Origin: Porpolomopsis calyptriformis
Taxonomy: Eukaryota; Basidiomycota; Agaricomycetes; Agaricales; Hygrophoraceae
Assembly (NCBI GenBank): GCA_951640195.1
Contig: OX621163.1
Coordinates: 2,108,001 to 2,172,000, forward strand
Direction: 5' to 3'
Length of the DNA stretch: 64,000 bases
Below the pieces are notes generated by a model. It searched no databases, was not told the DNA's origin, and was given only the letters and a program-made list of their open reading frames with translations. The position numbers and the translations under genes are program-made. This document shows, piece by piece, positions 51,551-63,300 of the stretch (position 1 is the first letter of the stretch; every line of letters begins with the position of its first letter).

Positions 51551-54213
51551 TTAGCTGCACCACAATGCTACATTCCCATCGGCACCTGCACTGACAAGCC
51601 AGGGTTGTCTATTGCACCATTTGACTTGCAGGACTCCGAGACCGTCTTTGACGTCATGGCCTCGAAGTATTTTCAGAGGTACAATTAGGGGATCTGTCAT
51701 TAAGTCGCTGTACACCCTGGCGTGAAAGATCTGGATGGACCCGTCATCTGATGATGAAGCAAATAACGGATAGGTTGGGTGAAACCCGAGTGATCGAAGC
51801 GCTCGAGTGTGGTATCTGAGGGTATCCGATGAGGATTAGCGCTCACAACAATCTCAGAGTAGAGAACCAACCTTAGAACTTTGTATGGCTTGTCGCTAAG
51901 TTCTAGATCAAACCAGCATAGTTTTCGGTCGTACCCTCCAACAATTATATGGGAACCGGATGGGTGGATGTCCATGGATGAGATCCATTTGGTACCAGGG
52001 TTCAACGTTTTCAGTAATTTCTGCTCCGATAAATTATAAATTCGGACATATCGCTGCGTCTTTATACTGTTGTCAGCTATAATCAGATTCAAGTTCGCTC
52101 GAGATATTACCGCAACGAAGAAGTGGGGTTTCAGAGGATGGAAGAGAACAATTTGGACGGAGCCTTTCATTTTTCGGAAAGGAGCTTGAGAATGTCTCCG
52201 CACGATCTGATGGATCCAAACGCTCCCTTGACCTTCCACGCCAGCTGAAGAATACATGAACCGATCGAGCCATCAAAACAATGGGGCCAAGAGAAGGAAC
52301 GTACAGACTGTAGCCACGTAGTCACCCTTCCTGTGCCAGTTCATCTGCTTGGGTAATCCAGAGCCAGAGGGTAAGTGAATGGTGAGCACGGGTGAATCCT
52401 CGGAGAGGGTGTTGGAAGGTGGTGTGGTCCACTTGACAGAAGACGGCGTGGGTGGTGCTGGAGGGTGCGTCGATGGTGCCAAAGTAGACAGTGTCAATGC
52501 GTATATGGCCGGGGGAAGATTAGGAGGGATCAGAAAATGCAGACACTCGTTGCTATTGGGTGGTTGTCAAATGCATGAGAGCGATTGCTTTGAGGGCCAC
52601 TTACATGCCCACAGCGAAGTAACTGACATCCATTCTCGGACACCATTCCAAAGCACCGATCTTTCCACCTAAGTTCCACCGCTTGACTTCTCGACCAACA
52701 TTCACTTCCCACAAGCTCACAATGCCATTTTCATCTCCGCTGACAACCCACGCTCCATCTGGACTTACACTCACGCACCTCGCGCGACTGCTCGCATGTG
52801 TGAATTTCAACGACAGATAACAGGGGAATGGTTTCAGGGTGTTGGGACTTGGCAACTTTGGGATCAAGCTACTCGGGTCGATGTTCAGCTTGACTCGTTG
52901 GATCCGAGGGGCGAGGTAAAGATCCAGTTGGCGATTGAAACGGTCCTTGATGAATTGGTCGTACGCAGGAACCAATCGGAGTGAAGAGTGTTTTTTCGGA
53001 AGATAATCTCTTTCCCGGTCTTCTGGGTCAAGGGCTTCCCATTCGGCACGCTCTGTTTCATCAGGAAGATATTCTTCTGGGGGGTTGTAAGATTCAGAGT
53101 TTGTGGGCAGGCGCGGTTTAGGGGCCGGGAGGGGTGGCGGATGGGACGAAGACGGTTCTGACCAGATGGCATAGAGTTGCGGCTGAGTTGAAGACGTTTT
53201 TGGTTTTGAGGGAAGGATCCGGCCTTCGCGAATGGCGCGAACGATTTTCATGACCTGACAAAGAATGTTGGCGACAAATGTTAGCTACAAGGCCGAGCCA
53301 ACAAAAAAGAAATACGCACTTTGAGTTTTTCCCATTTACTGGGCACCCATCTACGCTTGGGCTCAGGGGCGGAAGATAGTGGCATCACTTCTTCCTTACC
53401 CTTCCCAGTGAACCATTCCGTCATGGGTTCGTACGGATCATAGGCCGCATCAGGGACCTCGCCATCCTGAAGTCTACGGATGATATCGAGTTCTTCTGCA
53501 GTCAAAGGCTTGTCCATCTGCATATTTTTGTCAAAAACACTTGTCCTGGGGCCAATGTGAAGCGATATAAATGAAAATATGGTAAAATCCACAGACCATG
53601 ACGACGGGTCCTCGACTGTTGCTAAGAACTTGTCCAGTTCGTCGCCTCGGGCTGGTCTGAGTACCCTCTTGCCATCGATGTAGTAACCTATGTGGGGCAT
53701 ATCGTCGTACCAATGCAGAGGTATGTTTCCGACGCGATTTGGTGCCTAGTTAGTACTGCATGAAGAAAGGTTCACGAAATGACACAGAAAAAATATGCAT
53801 CCTACATCTTCTGTGGATGAATCCGAGTCGTAATCTGGTTCGATAGGAGGGTATACGCGCTTTGGTTCACCAGTGATATTTGAGATTATCGTTTTGGCCT
53901 TTGGAAAGATGTGGAGGTCCGAGTCTTCGTCTTCGTCTTCGTCGTCATCGTCATCGTCATCGTCCTCTTCCTCTTCATCCTCTTCCTCATCCTTGGCCAA
54001 GCTATCCGCGTCTTGACTCGTATCACTACCACTGTCACTTCTCGTGTCAATCTCAGGAAACTCGTCTACCCCCCCATCATCCGAGACATCTCCATTTTCG
54101 CGTTCCTCGTCCGCAGGCAGCTCCAATTCATAAGACTCGACCTCCACCTCGTCCCCGTCCTCGGAATGCTGTTTCCTTTTCTTGTTATTTTGTTTGGCGC
54201 CATCCTCAGTCAT
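51551..54213 (-). CDS. ERB1: Ribosome biogenesis protein Erb1 (BOP1), 772 aa
   Basis: Nucleolar WD40 protein of the PeBoW complex, needed for 27S pre-rRNA processing and 60S assembly. Exons 53806-54213, 53597-53745, 53320-53545, 52605-53254, 52305-52552, 51872-52244 and 51551-51815. The first 110 residues are acidic (long Asp/Glu runs at 53930-54030). BOP1NT block: [33 protein letters not shown] and [22 protein letters not shown]40 repeats follow: [78 protein letters not shown] and [17 protein letters not shown]. The start ATG at 54213 opens [14 protein letters not shown]. Divergent from ARP4 (164 bp). Confidence 0.92.
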
Positions 54214-54377
54214 GGCCAGCGACCAGTGAGGGTATTTTTTTAGGTTCACACGGTCAACGGCTGTAGATTCGATCGGGTGACCGTAAATCCAATCGTTGCA
54301 GCCAGAGCTTGAACCAAACCCATCTTACCCGACTTGATATCAAATCTCTTTCGCAGCAAACTGCCACTCCTCTCAGC

Positions 54378-56338
54378 ATGGTAAACTACGGAGGCGGTAG
54401 GAAATTCCTAAAACACATTACACGCTCACTAAAACACCACGATCTAGACGAAGTCTCAGCATTGGTTGTAGACATAGGCACGTCTTCGCTTCGCGCAGGC
54501 TACGCCGGAGACGACAGTCCCAAGGCGATCATCCCCACTTCCTACGGGTACGTTCCCCAACTGCGGCTCGACGGCCAGGCGATGGACACAACCGATGACA
54601 ACACCGGGGGAGCGAAAGCCGAATTATACCTGGGCCAGCACGGGCCATCAATATGGCGCGCAGGGATGGAAATCGGGAATCCCATGCGCGATGGACTCAG
54701 TGCGTTTTAAAAAGACCCTGTCGTTTGCTTTTGTTGATCCCCCCCCCCCCCCCCCCTGCAAGTATACGACTTTACTCACATCCCTTCGCTTATCTCGCAC
54801 GCGCTCGTGGACGTCATGTGCTGCAAGCCCGAAGAACATCCTTTCCTCGTCACCGAGCCGGTCTGGAACACCATCCTCAACAGAGAAGAAATGGCAGAGA
54901 TCATGTTCGAACAGTTCAACGTCCCTGCTTTTTACATAGCCAACACCGGCGTCCTGAACGCGTACGTTCGTGTTCACCTTTTTGTTCAGACGACTTATTT
55001 ATTTATTCGTTCAAGATTCGCCGCTGGGAAAGGCTCTGCTCTCGTCATCGATGTTGGGCATACAATGGCGAGCGTAACACCCGTCGTTGACGGCTTCGTC
55101 CTGCGAAAAGGTAGGTTTTCTCTCCATCTCGGGGTGATTTTTTTTTTACTGATGTCTACAGGACTGGCATACTCTACCTTACCCAAGCTGGTCCAAGCCC
55201 ACGCCAGACACATCCTCATGACACCTAATCAATCCCGCCCTATGGGTATCGAATTGTACCCACACCAATTGATCGCTAACAAACTGGTATTCTACTTTTT
55301 TTGGTCAACTGTGGTCAGAACCATTACTGAGGCTACCGGAAAACTTGATCCCAACGTCCCTCCTCGAGAAGCCACAGGCTGAGGGGGGTTATCCGCATCA
55401 GTAATTGTTCTGACCACGGTTTGCCAGTCATACGTGCATTTCATCTGAGGCATTTTGAACAGCCGGTGGAACCAGGTGCCCCTCCCAGATACGCTCTCCG
55501 AGACAACCGTCTCGCCTCCACAACCGACAGCTGGCGGATGTGGTACGAAGCCCGAGAGATCGACGAGTGGTGTCAAAGTGTGGCGGGTGTCTTGGACCAA
55601 GGGTGGAACGAGCAGTGCGTCAGCTTTGGTTCATTAAAGAAAGAAGAGAAGACCTGACGATACGTTTCACAGGGCGGCAACCAGTCGACCACCGAGACAG
55701 TACGAGTTCCCTAATGGGTACAACACCTACTTTGGACCTGAACGATTTTCAGTGGGAGAACAATTCTTCTTCCATTCTCCACAACTAGTCGTACGCGACC
55801 CCCCCCCCGTATTTACTCACTCACCCCCCCCCCCTCATTCGCTTACCTCTCAGGCGTCCAACCCCAACCTGCCGAAAAACATTCCGGGGCTCATCAGCGA
55901 CGCCCTCCGCGCCTGTGATCCCGAACTACGTCAAGTCCTCTTGGGCAACGTCGTCCTCACCGGCGGCGGCAGCCTCTTTTCCGGTTTCGCCGATCGTCTG
56001 AGCAACGAGCTCGGCCGGAATTTCCCTCATGTGCGTGTGTTTCCCCCCCCCCCCGTCCTCGGAAGTTATCTTTTTCGTCACTTGGTCCGTTCGAGAGCTG
56101 TGATCACTAAGTGATGATAATAGGTGAAAATACATGCGCCTGGTAACCCAACGGAACGCCGCTATGGTGGCTGGCTCGGTGGAAGTATCCTCGCCAGTTT
56201 AGGCACTTTTCACCAACTTTGGATCTCCAAGGAGGAGTGGCAGGTATGCTCCCTATAATTCCAAAAACAGGGGGGTTATGAACTTTTGTCTTTCAACAGG
56301 AACACGGAAAGCCCATTTTGGCGCAAAGATGCAAATAA
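54378..56338 (+). CDS. ARP4: Actin-related protein 4 (Arp4), 430 aa
   Basis: Nuclear actin-related subunit shared by NuA4, SWR1 and INO80 chromatin complexes. Ten exons: 54378-54396, 54448-54699, 54763-54961, 55016-55110, 55162-55286, 55463-55614, 55673-55787, 55854-56030, 56124-56243 and 56300-56338. The start [20 protein letters not shown] is the Arp4 opening. Other blocks: [92 protein letters not shown] and [20 protein letters not shown]. Several introns carry long C-runs, and intron 5 holds a 113 bp palindromic insertion. The length matches the family. Confidence 0.92.
55308..55420. repeat. MITE-like inverted-repeat element inside an ARP4 intron
   Basis: The arms 55309-55330 and 55398-55419 are inverted repeats of 22 bp with two mismatches (CTGTGGTCAGAAC...ATTACTGA). 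They enclose 67 bp. The whole lies in ARP4 intron 5 (55287-55462), making it the longest intron of that gene. No clear target duplication is seen. It resembles a miniature Tc1/mariner-type element, but the family is unproved. Confidence 0.55.
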
Positions 56339-56925
56339 GATCCAGCGGGATTTTATAATAAAACGACTCCTCATTTGTTGTATGTGATAGAGAAATACTA
56401 AACGACAAGCGTACTTTGAGCTTAAGCTCTCGAGTATCCTCCCCATGCTCGTCTTTGATCTCGTACATATATATATGTGCATCCCACCAATCCAAAAGCT
56501 CCCAAATACTGTGTACCGGCCTCCAGCAGTCTCGACACCTTCCCCGAACCAACATCAACCAACTGAGCGGGCTCCAAGAAAAGAAATGGGAAGAAGAAGA
56601 AAAAAAGGAACAAGGGGCAGTTTTTTTTCATCTTTTTTCTTCGTTATAGGAGTAGAAATGGTGCAAGTCGATGGAGAGAAGTGGGCAGTATTTGAATGAA
56701 TATGAAAGAAAAGCCCCCTCGCCAAAAAAGTCCGGTTTATGAAGACATTCAAAAAACAGGCCTGGGGAAGTGGTGGTGGTGGTGGGGCAGGAAAAAAAGA
56801 AAAGAGAGTGTATAGTTGAGAAAGAAAAAGGAGCAACATGCTCATTAAATGAACAAAAAGATGAGAGAGGAAAAAAAAACTGCACAATGAAGGGGTTTTT
56901 TTTTTTTTTTTTTTTCGGATTCGGA
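56339..56925. other. Convergent intergenic region with homopolymer tracts
   Basis: Between ARP4 (plus) and the low-complexity gene (minus). It holds purine-rich runs (56580-56620, 56790-56880) and a T-run of about 21 bases near 56896-56916. No coding exon recognised; the short open frames are products of the skewed composition. Confidence 0.5.
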
Positions 56926-58403
56926 TTAATAGGCCTCCACGAATTCTCGCCTTTCGCGTGCACCGATCAGAGCGGCACCGAGTCCTCCGACGGCTTTCCT
57001 CCTAAGCCTAGTAGCAAAATTATGTGGACCCAGCTCGTCCATGCCCGAGGGGGGACCGCGGGGCTGTCTCATGGGTTGACTGGCCACCCTGTGAGTGGCG
57101 GAGACGAGGGATGATGATGGGGCGGGGTGGGAGGAGTCGATTACGACTTTGAGAGCAGCGGTGGGTCTCCCGATGCCGAGTCCTTCGTACAACTTCTTGG
57201 AGGCCTCTTCGCGCGGCGAAAGAGGCAAGTCGGCGGAAGAGGCTGAGGGAGGTGTGGCGGGAGAGGAGAGAGACTTGGAGGAGGAGGAGGAGTAGCCGTC
57301 GTCTGCACGTGAGGAGTTGATCATGTCACTCGAATCTGTGGGAGAGCCATCGACGGCGAGGACGGGGAGTGGTTGAGAGGCAGCGGGACTGAAACGGAGA
57401 GGGAGTGGACGAGTCTTGGGAGCGTGTACGGGGAGAGGGGGAGAGTTACGGGGGGGAGGGGGAGGGGGAGAAAGACGATCTGGAGGGGGAGGGGTGACCT
57501 TTACGGTGGGAGAATTGGGGGTGATGTTGCGATTATTGCCGCTGAGAACGGAGTTGTTATTGCCGCCACGTCTCCAGGAGAGTGCAGAGTCGGATTTAGA
57601 AGGGGGATTGGAAGAGGGAGGGATTGTTCCGAGAGAGGTGCCGCCACTGATGACGGTAGTAGCAGCACCAGGGGTGAATGGAAGGGGGGGAATATCCTCG
57701 GTGTCATTGGGACCGAATCTTGCGGAACGACTTCCGAATTTGCCACCGAGAGCTGCTGTCATGGGTACTTGGTCAACGGGTGACTGAGATTTGAGGGTGT
57801 CGAGTTGATTAGCGCGACGCATCTGAGCGCTAACGGTGGCGGCACGGAGATCAAAAGCGGGGGTGGATGGACCGGCAGATGCGGGGGGGATGAAAGATGG
57901 GGAGGGACGCCTGTTTTGTTGTTGCAGTTGAGCGTGGGCTATGAGCTCGGCTTGGTACTGATGGGCCTGAAGGGTCTTGGAGGGAAGGTGAGAGGGGAGG
58001 AATGGGGGAAGGGAGGGAGGGAGAGACGGACCTGTAGCCTGATCAACTCGAGCTGCATTGCCTGGAGTTGGAGAGCCTGAGCATGAACGTTCTGAGAGTG
58101 GATGTTGTGGGGGAAGGCGGGGCTAAAGGGAGTGCTGTGGGGGTTCATGCCCTTCTGCTGGGTGGCGAACGAGTTTGAGGGGCCGTCGACTGCGGCAGTG
58201 ACAGGGACGGGTCTATCGAAATTTTGGGGCTGGGTGTCGAAGTGGATGTCCTGAGAGACGGAACGGGGGAGATTGAAGGAAGGAGCGGAGGGTGCGGCTG
58301 TGTGGGGAAGATTGGCGAGGGGGCTGGAAGAGGAGCGTACGCCACCGGTTCTGAGTGCTGCGAGAAGGGAAGCGCGGGGAGAGGGAGCGGGAGAGAAAGA
58401 CAT
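56926..58403 (-). CDS. Low-complexity Ser/Pro-rich protein of unknown function, 470 aa
   Basis: Exons 58032-58403 and 56926-57966, joined at LIRLQ|AHQYQAELIAHAQLQQQ. Start MSFSPAPSPRASLLAALRTG. Residues 90-160 are Gln/Leu/Ala-rich and may form a short coiled coil (HAQALQLQAMQLELIRLQ). The rest is Ser/Pro/Asn-rich with long Pro runs and looks disordered. A conserved-looking C-terminus closes it: EEASKKLYEGLGIGRPT, then ATRLRRKAVGGLGAALIGARER ending REFVEAY. The reading is long, single-framed and ends cleanly, so I think it is real. No function can be given. The opposite strand is partly open because of the codon bias. Confidence 0.68.
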
Positions 58404-58575
58404 TTGTTGGTATTACAGGGTTGATTACTTTGTGAGCGAGAGAAAAGGCGGAAGAAAAAAAGAAAAATAAAAGAAAAGAGAAAAAAAGAAAAGAAAAGAA
58501 AAGAAATAAAAAAAGGAGTGAAGAAGAGAAAAGTTGAGATTGAAAAAATATTTGTAATACTAGTTAGTGGCTGTG

Positions 58576-59202
58576 CTAAAGATGTTTCTTCGCACTAAAC
58601 CGAACACGTGTATCAAATACTGTAGACGTTATCAATCGTTGCCAACTGTGAAACGGATTTAAAATACTCTTTGGATATTCAGTCTTTAGTTTATTCGTTG
58701 GGTACACTCACTCACCTTCACATACAGTTCCCATACGTCCATGAAGAACAGTCGGATCCCTTCCTCGTTCTTCCCTTCGTGTAGCAGTATAAATTTCATG
58801 TCTGGTACAGTCAGTATATACCGTAGAAACGAACAGCTCACACTCACTCCCAGGTGTAACCAAAGCCGACACAGTCCACTCGTTGAATTTGTCAACACAC
58901 TTCAGGTACATCACCCCCTCCCGCCGCATCACGTCCTCAACCACGTCCACGCTCGCGTTCGCAATCATCTGGATAACGTGTCGGTCCTGTCCCCCTCCCA
59001 TCCGCGACATCCCCTGCCCGTGCTGGTTCGCACTCGACGCCCCGGACAGCGCCGTCAGTGTCCCTGCAAACGCCGACGTCGACCAGTTCGGCAGGTTCGA
59101 CGACAGCGGTGATCCCACCGTCCCAGCCGGTTTCGCAGAGTAGTGTGTCAAGCTGTACAACGGCGTGTCCGTTGGCGACAGTAGAAACAAGTGATGAGAC
59201 AT
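58576..59202 (-). CDS. TRS20: TRAPP complex subunit 2 (sedlin/Trs20), 177 aa
   Basis: Longin-fold subunit of TRAPP tethering complexes in ER-Golgi and autophagic traffic. Exons 58848-59202, 58716-58801 and 58576-58668. Start MSHHLFLLSPTDTPLYSLTH. A Ser-rich insert (residues 20-55) separates the first strand pair. Then RHVIQMIANASVDVVEDVM, MYLKCVDKFNEWTVSALVTPG|NMKFILLHE, GIRLFFMDVWELYVK, and the last exon SILNPFH...FDTRVRFSAKKHL. VDKFNEW and the C-terminal basic KKHL end are diagnostic of sedlin. The start lies 17 bp from the divergent rhomboid gene. Confidence 0.9.
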
Positions 59203-59219
59203 AATTTCCAATTACGGTC

Positions 59220-60171
59220 ATGCTCTTCCTCTCTCGCTCACTCCGCCTCTTTCGATTCTCTCCTCGTCCCAATCCTCGTTTCCTCCTACCCACCAAACGC
59301 TACCCAAGACGATCTCTCCAATCCACACCACCCCGTCTGATATTCTGGGGCATCCTCACCCTCAATGGTCTCGTCTACTTCACCTGGTCCTACGCCACCA
59401 CCCAATCTGTTCGTGACCTCCCCTTCCTCCCTGCTTCAGCTCATCTCCCCAGGCCTTCGGTGACCCCTCTCTCTACATTTCAATGTCAAAAAACTTTCTC
59501 GTCAACCTCACAAACGTCAAAGAGGGTCGAATGTCCGTCCCTCTCCTCTCTTCCTCTCCCCTCATAACCAACCTTCCTCCAGATGGTGCCTCCTCACCTC
59601 CTGTTTCTCCCACGAAACTACCCCCCATTTCCTCTTCAACGCCTTTTCCTACTTTTTCATGGCCCCCCCCGTCCTCGCCATCCTCGGCAACTCTGCCTTT
59701 TTATCCCTCTATCTCGGAGGTCCGTTCTTCCCACTCACTTCCCTCCCCTTCTCATCCCACACAGCTGGCGTTCTCGCAAGCGTAACCAGCCTAACCTGGC
59801 GCACCCTCAAAGGTGGAACACCCAGAGATTCCTCCCACGGAGCAAGCGGTACCTCCCCCTCCTCTGCTTATTCTCTCCCTAACCACCTTCCAGCCGCGAT
59901 ATACGCCATAATCTCCTTTTTCGCTTGTCTTCAACCAAGGACGACCTTCTACCTATTCGCCATCGTCCCCTGTCCCGCCTGGGCATGCCTCCTCGGTATC
60001 TTCCTCTTTGACGGTTATTCTGCCATCACAGACAGGGTCAGCTTCCCGTCCACCCTTGGCTTTTCAACCTGTTCATTTCCCGTCTAGCGCACCCGAATCG
60101 ATAGCATTGGCCACATTACTGGTTTGCTCACAGGCGCCGGATACTTCCTATTCCGTCGCTTCCGTCTATGA
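59220..60171 (+). CDS. Rhomboid-family intramembrane serine protease, probably mitochondrial, 238 aa
   Basis: Cleaves membrane-anchored substrates; the mitochondrial member (Pcp1/PARL) processes dynamin-like and redox proteins. Exons 59220-59408, 59453-59532, 59583-59719, 59765-59848, 59894-60036 and 60088-60171. An Arg-rich presequence (MLFLSRSLRLFRFSPRPNPR) and a first helix LIFWGILTLNGLVYFTW. Then WCLLTSCFSHETTPHFLFNAF (the HExxxHxxxN-like region), the nucleophile in SHGASG|AAIYAIISFFA, and the catalytic His in DSIGHITGLLTGAGYFLFRR. Six or seven membrane helices. Short compared with yeast Pcp1 (346 aa), so it may be a second, shorter mitochondrial type. Confidence 0.82.
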
Positions 60172-60356
60172 GTTACTGCACAATAGACACCACTCTTTTT
60201 GTTTACATTCGATCTAGTCTTTGCCGTCCCCAAGTACAATAACCATATGGAGATTAGGGTATATCGAAAACAAGCAACACACGCCATGCAAAAACAATCA
60301 TTCCCCATTGCAAACAAAAAGAAGAAAGGAAGTACTAACAAAAACCCATACCTTCA

Positions 60357-63300
60357 TCAGCCATCAGGGACACCACCATGCTGCTCGGTTCTGGGAGGCG
60401 TGCTCGTCCGCGTGTCTAATCGCCTCATCTCCTTCTGCAGCTTATCCATCCCTGACGAACCAGAACTAGCCGAAACCAACCCCGTCGATCCACGCGCTCC
60501 GTGCTTATCAAACAGGTACGCCAGCAGATTCTTCTTCTCGTCCGCCAGCCCGTCCAGCAGCATGAACAAATGCGTCTCATCTCTCATCACCAGCTGCGCG
60601 GCGATAATCGATGCTGCTGCCGATTCCCGCACGACCAATGATGACTGATTATTAAGTGCCTAATAATTTTTTTTAGTATTCTTCTCGAAACATATCATCG
60701 GGTGAAATCTCACCGATATCAACGTCGTCTTCAGCCGCGGCAGCTCATCCTCCAGAATCTCAGCCGGCAATCTCAGAAAGAACTTGCCCAGCCCGCTCAG
60801 CCCGAAAGCGTACGTCGCCGCTTTCACCGCATCCGAACACGACGAAGACTCGGGCCGAGCCCCCCCCGCGTTCTCATTGAACGCCCGCAGGCTGGCGTGC
60901 AGTGTCGTCAGCCCGTACACAGGCTCTACCCGCGCCGTGAGCGCGTCTCGGATGGTGTTCGTGGCCTCCAAAACCTAACAAACAAAAGCAATCAGGATAA
61001 TTGTAATGACCACGACGAAGATCCCTCACATTCAGCTTGTTGCAGTACCGAACCGTCAAAAGCATCGAGAAAATCTCCCCTTCCCGATTTTCTATGTACG
61101 GTGCCTGGTTTTCCAACATCTCCCAGAGGATTATCAGCCCATACTCAATCTCATCCTCGTTCTTCAAAAGAAATCAACGTCACAAGCGAGTTCTCCATCT
61201 AAAATGACTGACCTTTGTTGGGTCCAAAAACTTCATCAAACCCTTGAACAACCGCTCGAAATTCTTATCCTTTGTCCACAAGTCCGGTTTAAGCGATGCT
61301 GACGAGCGAGACCTTTCAAGGAACGGAGACGGGCTGGTGGGGTAGATGGGACTGAGCGGTGGCGACACAAGCTCGCTTGTCGGGTATTCAATACAGCACA
61401 TAGAAATCTTCTGGAGCACACCAATATCAGCTTGATCTTGCTCCAGTGCGGTGATATAGCCAACTAGATCCTGCTCCGGACTTGTGCCTTCAGTAGAGTA
61501 AGCAGGTGCCCTACCCTCGACCACTATTGAAAACAACCAATAAACAACTGTAGAAAGAAAGAGAGAAAGAAAATCAAGCGTGACCGACTTTTCATTCTTT
61601 TCAACCACCACCCCGTCTCATGCTTCTGGTTTTTCAGCCCATCCAGCAGCGATGACGAGCTCCTCTTATACGCCGGGCTGTCCTTGAACATCGCCGCCTG
61701 TTTCATGATCGCCACGTTCTTGTTGACCGGCGTCATAGGCGGGGTCATGATCGTCATCGTAGGGAGAGGTGCCGGCCTGGGCCTGTTGTGCTGGGACGGA
61801 TGGCTCTCGTCGCCAACCCCACTACCCGCCAGCAGGGACGCCGGGATAGATGAAGGAAGGTGCAGATCCGCCTCCGGCTCCACGAGCTCAAGCAGCCGCT
61901 CCGCGGCGCTTTCGGCCTGCTCCGCTCTCGCCCGGAGGGCATCCTCGACCACCGCGGAAGGCGGCCCTTCACGAACCGGACCCGTCGACGAGGGCGCGTT
62001 TGACGGCGATGGTTGTCCTCCCGCAACTATCGGGTCCGATTTAGGAGAGAGCGAAGCGGCCGGCGAATCCAACTTGCGGAGCAACAACGGGGGCTGGTCG
62101 GTTTCGAACGCTGCTGAGAAGGACAAAAGGTTGGTGGATCCCTCAGAGTCGCTGTCTCCCGATGTCGGCATCACCGTCGACCCAAGCCATTCCTCCTCAT
62201 CCTGCTTTGGTTCTCGCGGAGGTACTGGAACAGCGACGGTTCGACCTACGCTATTGCGAGACGCAGCGGGCGTCTTGGTGGTAGGGGACGGTCCAACAGC
62301 GGGTCTACGCAGCATCGTCTTACTGGACACGGCTAAGGGCGACGACGCGCGGGGGCGGAATGTCGACGGCTCAGTGGCCACACGAGGGGGTGACTGTGCA
62401 CGTACGGAACTCGGTGGCGAGCGGGAAGATGTACTAGATCCTCCACTCATGCTCACCGGTCGAGGACTCGTGTTCGACGAAGCCCGAGATTTTGGGGATG
62501 TGGGGGAAGCAGGTGATCGAGGGACTGGAGACAACGAGCGGACAACACCCCTTGGAGATAAAGGCAAGACAACACTTTTTGTTGGTGGTGATGTTGTTCT
62601 TGCGACTTGTGAGGTTGACGTCGCTTGATGTCTTAGAGTCGGAGGGGTGGTGGCGATCACTTTAGCTTTTGCGCGGCTTGCGGCAATAGCCGCTGCAACG
62701 CTGCTCTTCCTGCTAGTTTTGGCGGTGGTAGTGGTTGGCAAGCGCGCAGCCGTTTCTGGGTGCGGACATGTCTTTTCGAGCTGCTTTCGAGCAACAGAAT
62801 CAAGAGTGTCCAAAATGGCGCGGCCTCGTTCTTGCCATACACTCTCGAAAATCCAGAAGCACGACCGGGCTGCCTCCTTCACAGCAGGGTTCGGATCGAC
62901 CAACGACTTCTTCAACGACTTTTCCAAGATCTGCAAGCCGCCTGAAGATTCAATAAGATTCTTCCAGCGGTGACCATGAAGTTCCAAGTATGTCTTGAGA
63001 TGGTTGATTACAAATGATCTGGCTTGGATGGTCTTTTCTTGGAGAGTATTCCACAGCAGCGGCAAGCAAATCCGTGGGTTCGCTGAGGTGTGAGTCAGAA
63101 TCGCCGTAACGGAAGCTTGAGCCTGCTGAGCGGCGATCTTTTTTGTGAAACCAGCCATCTTCAAGAGACTTGTAAGGAGAGTATCGCAGAATGGATCCAA
63201 GGATGGTCCCAGCGCGACAGCCAATTCAGAGTAAAGAGATGTAGTGTTCACTGTCAAAGTTGTACGCAAGCTGGCGAGCTTGGACAATGTCAGCCAGAGT

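Noticed and set aside
51500..51688. Small plus-strand frame with ordinary-looking composition
   Set aside because: It lies opposite the last ERB1 exon, whose frame encodes the final WD40 repeat ([11 protein letters not shown]).
57373..57787. Two plus-strand Gly/Arg-rich frames
   Set aside because: Mirror images of the Pro/Ser-rich minus-strand gene; composition artefact.
61684..62628. 314-codon plus-strand reading inside CLASP
   Set aside because: Antisense of the Ser/Pro/Arg-rich linker; low-complexity codons avoid stops on both strands.
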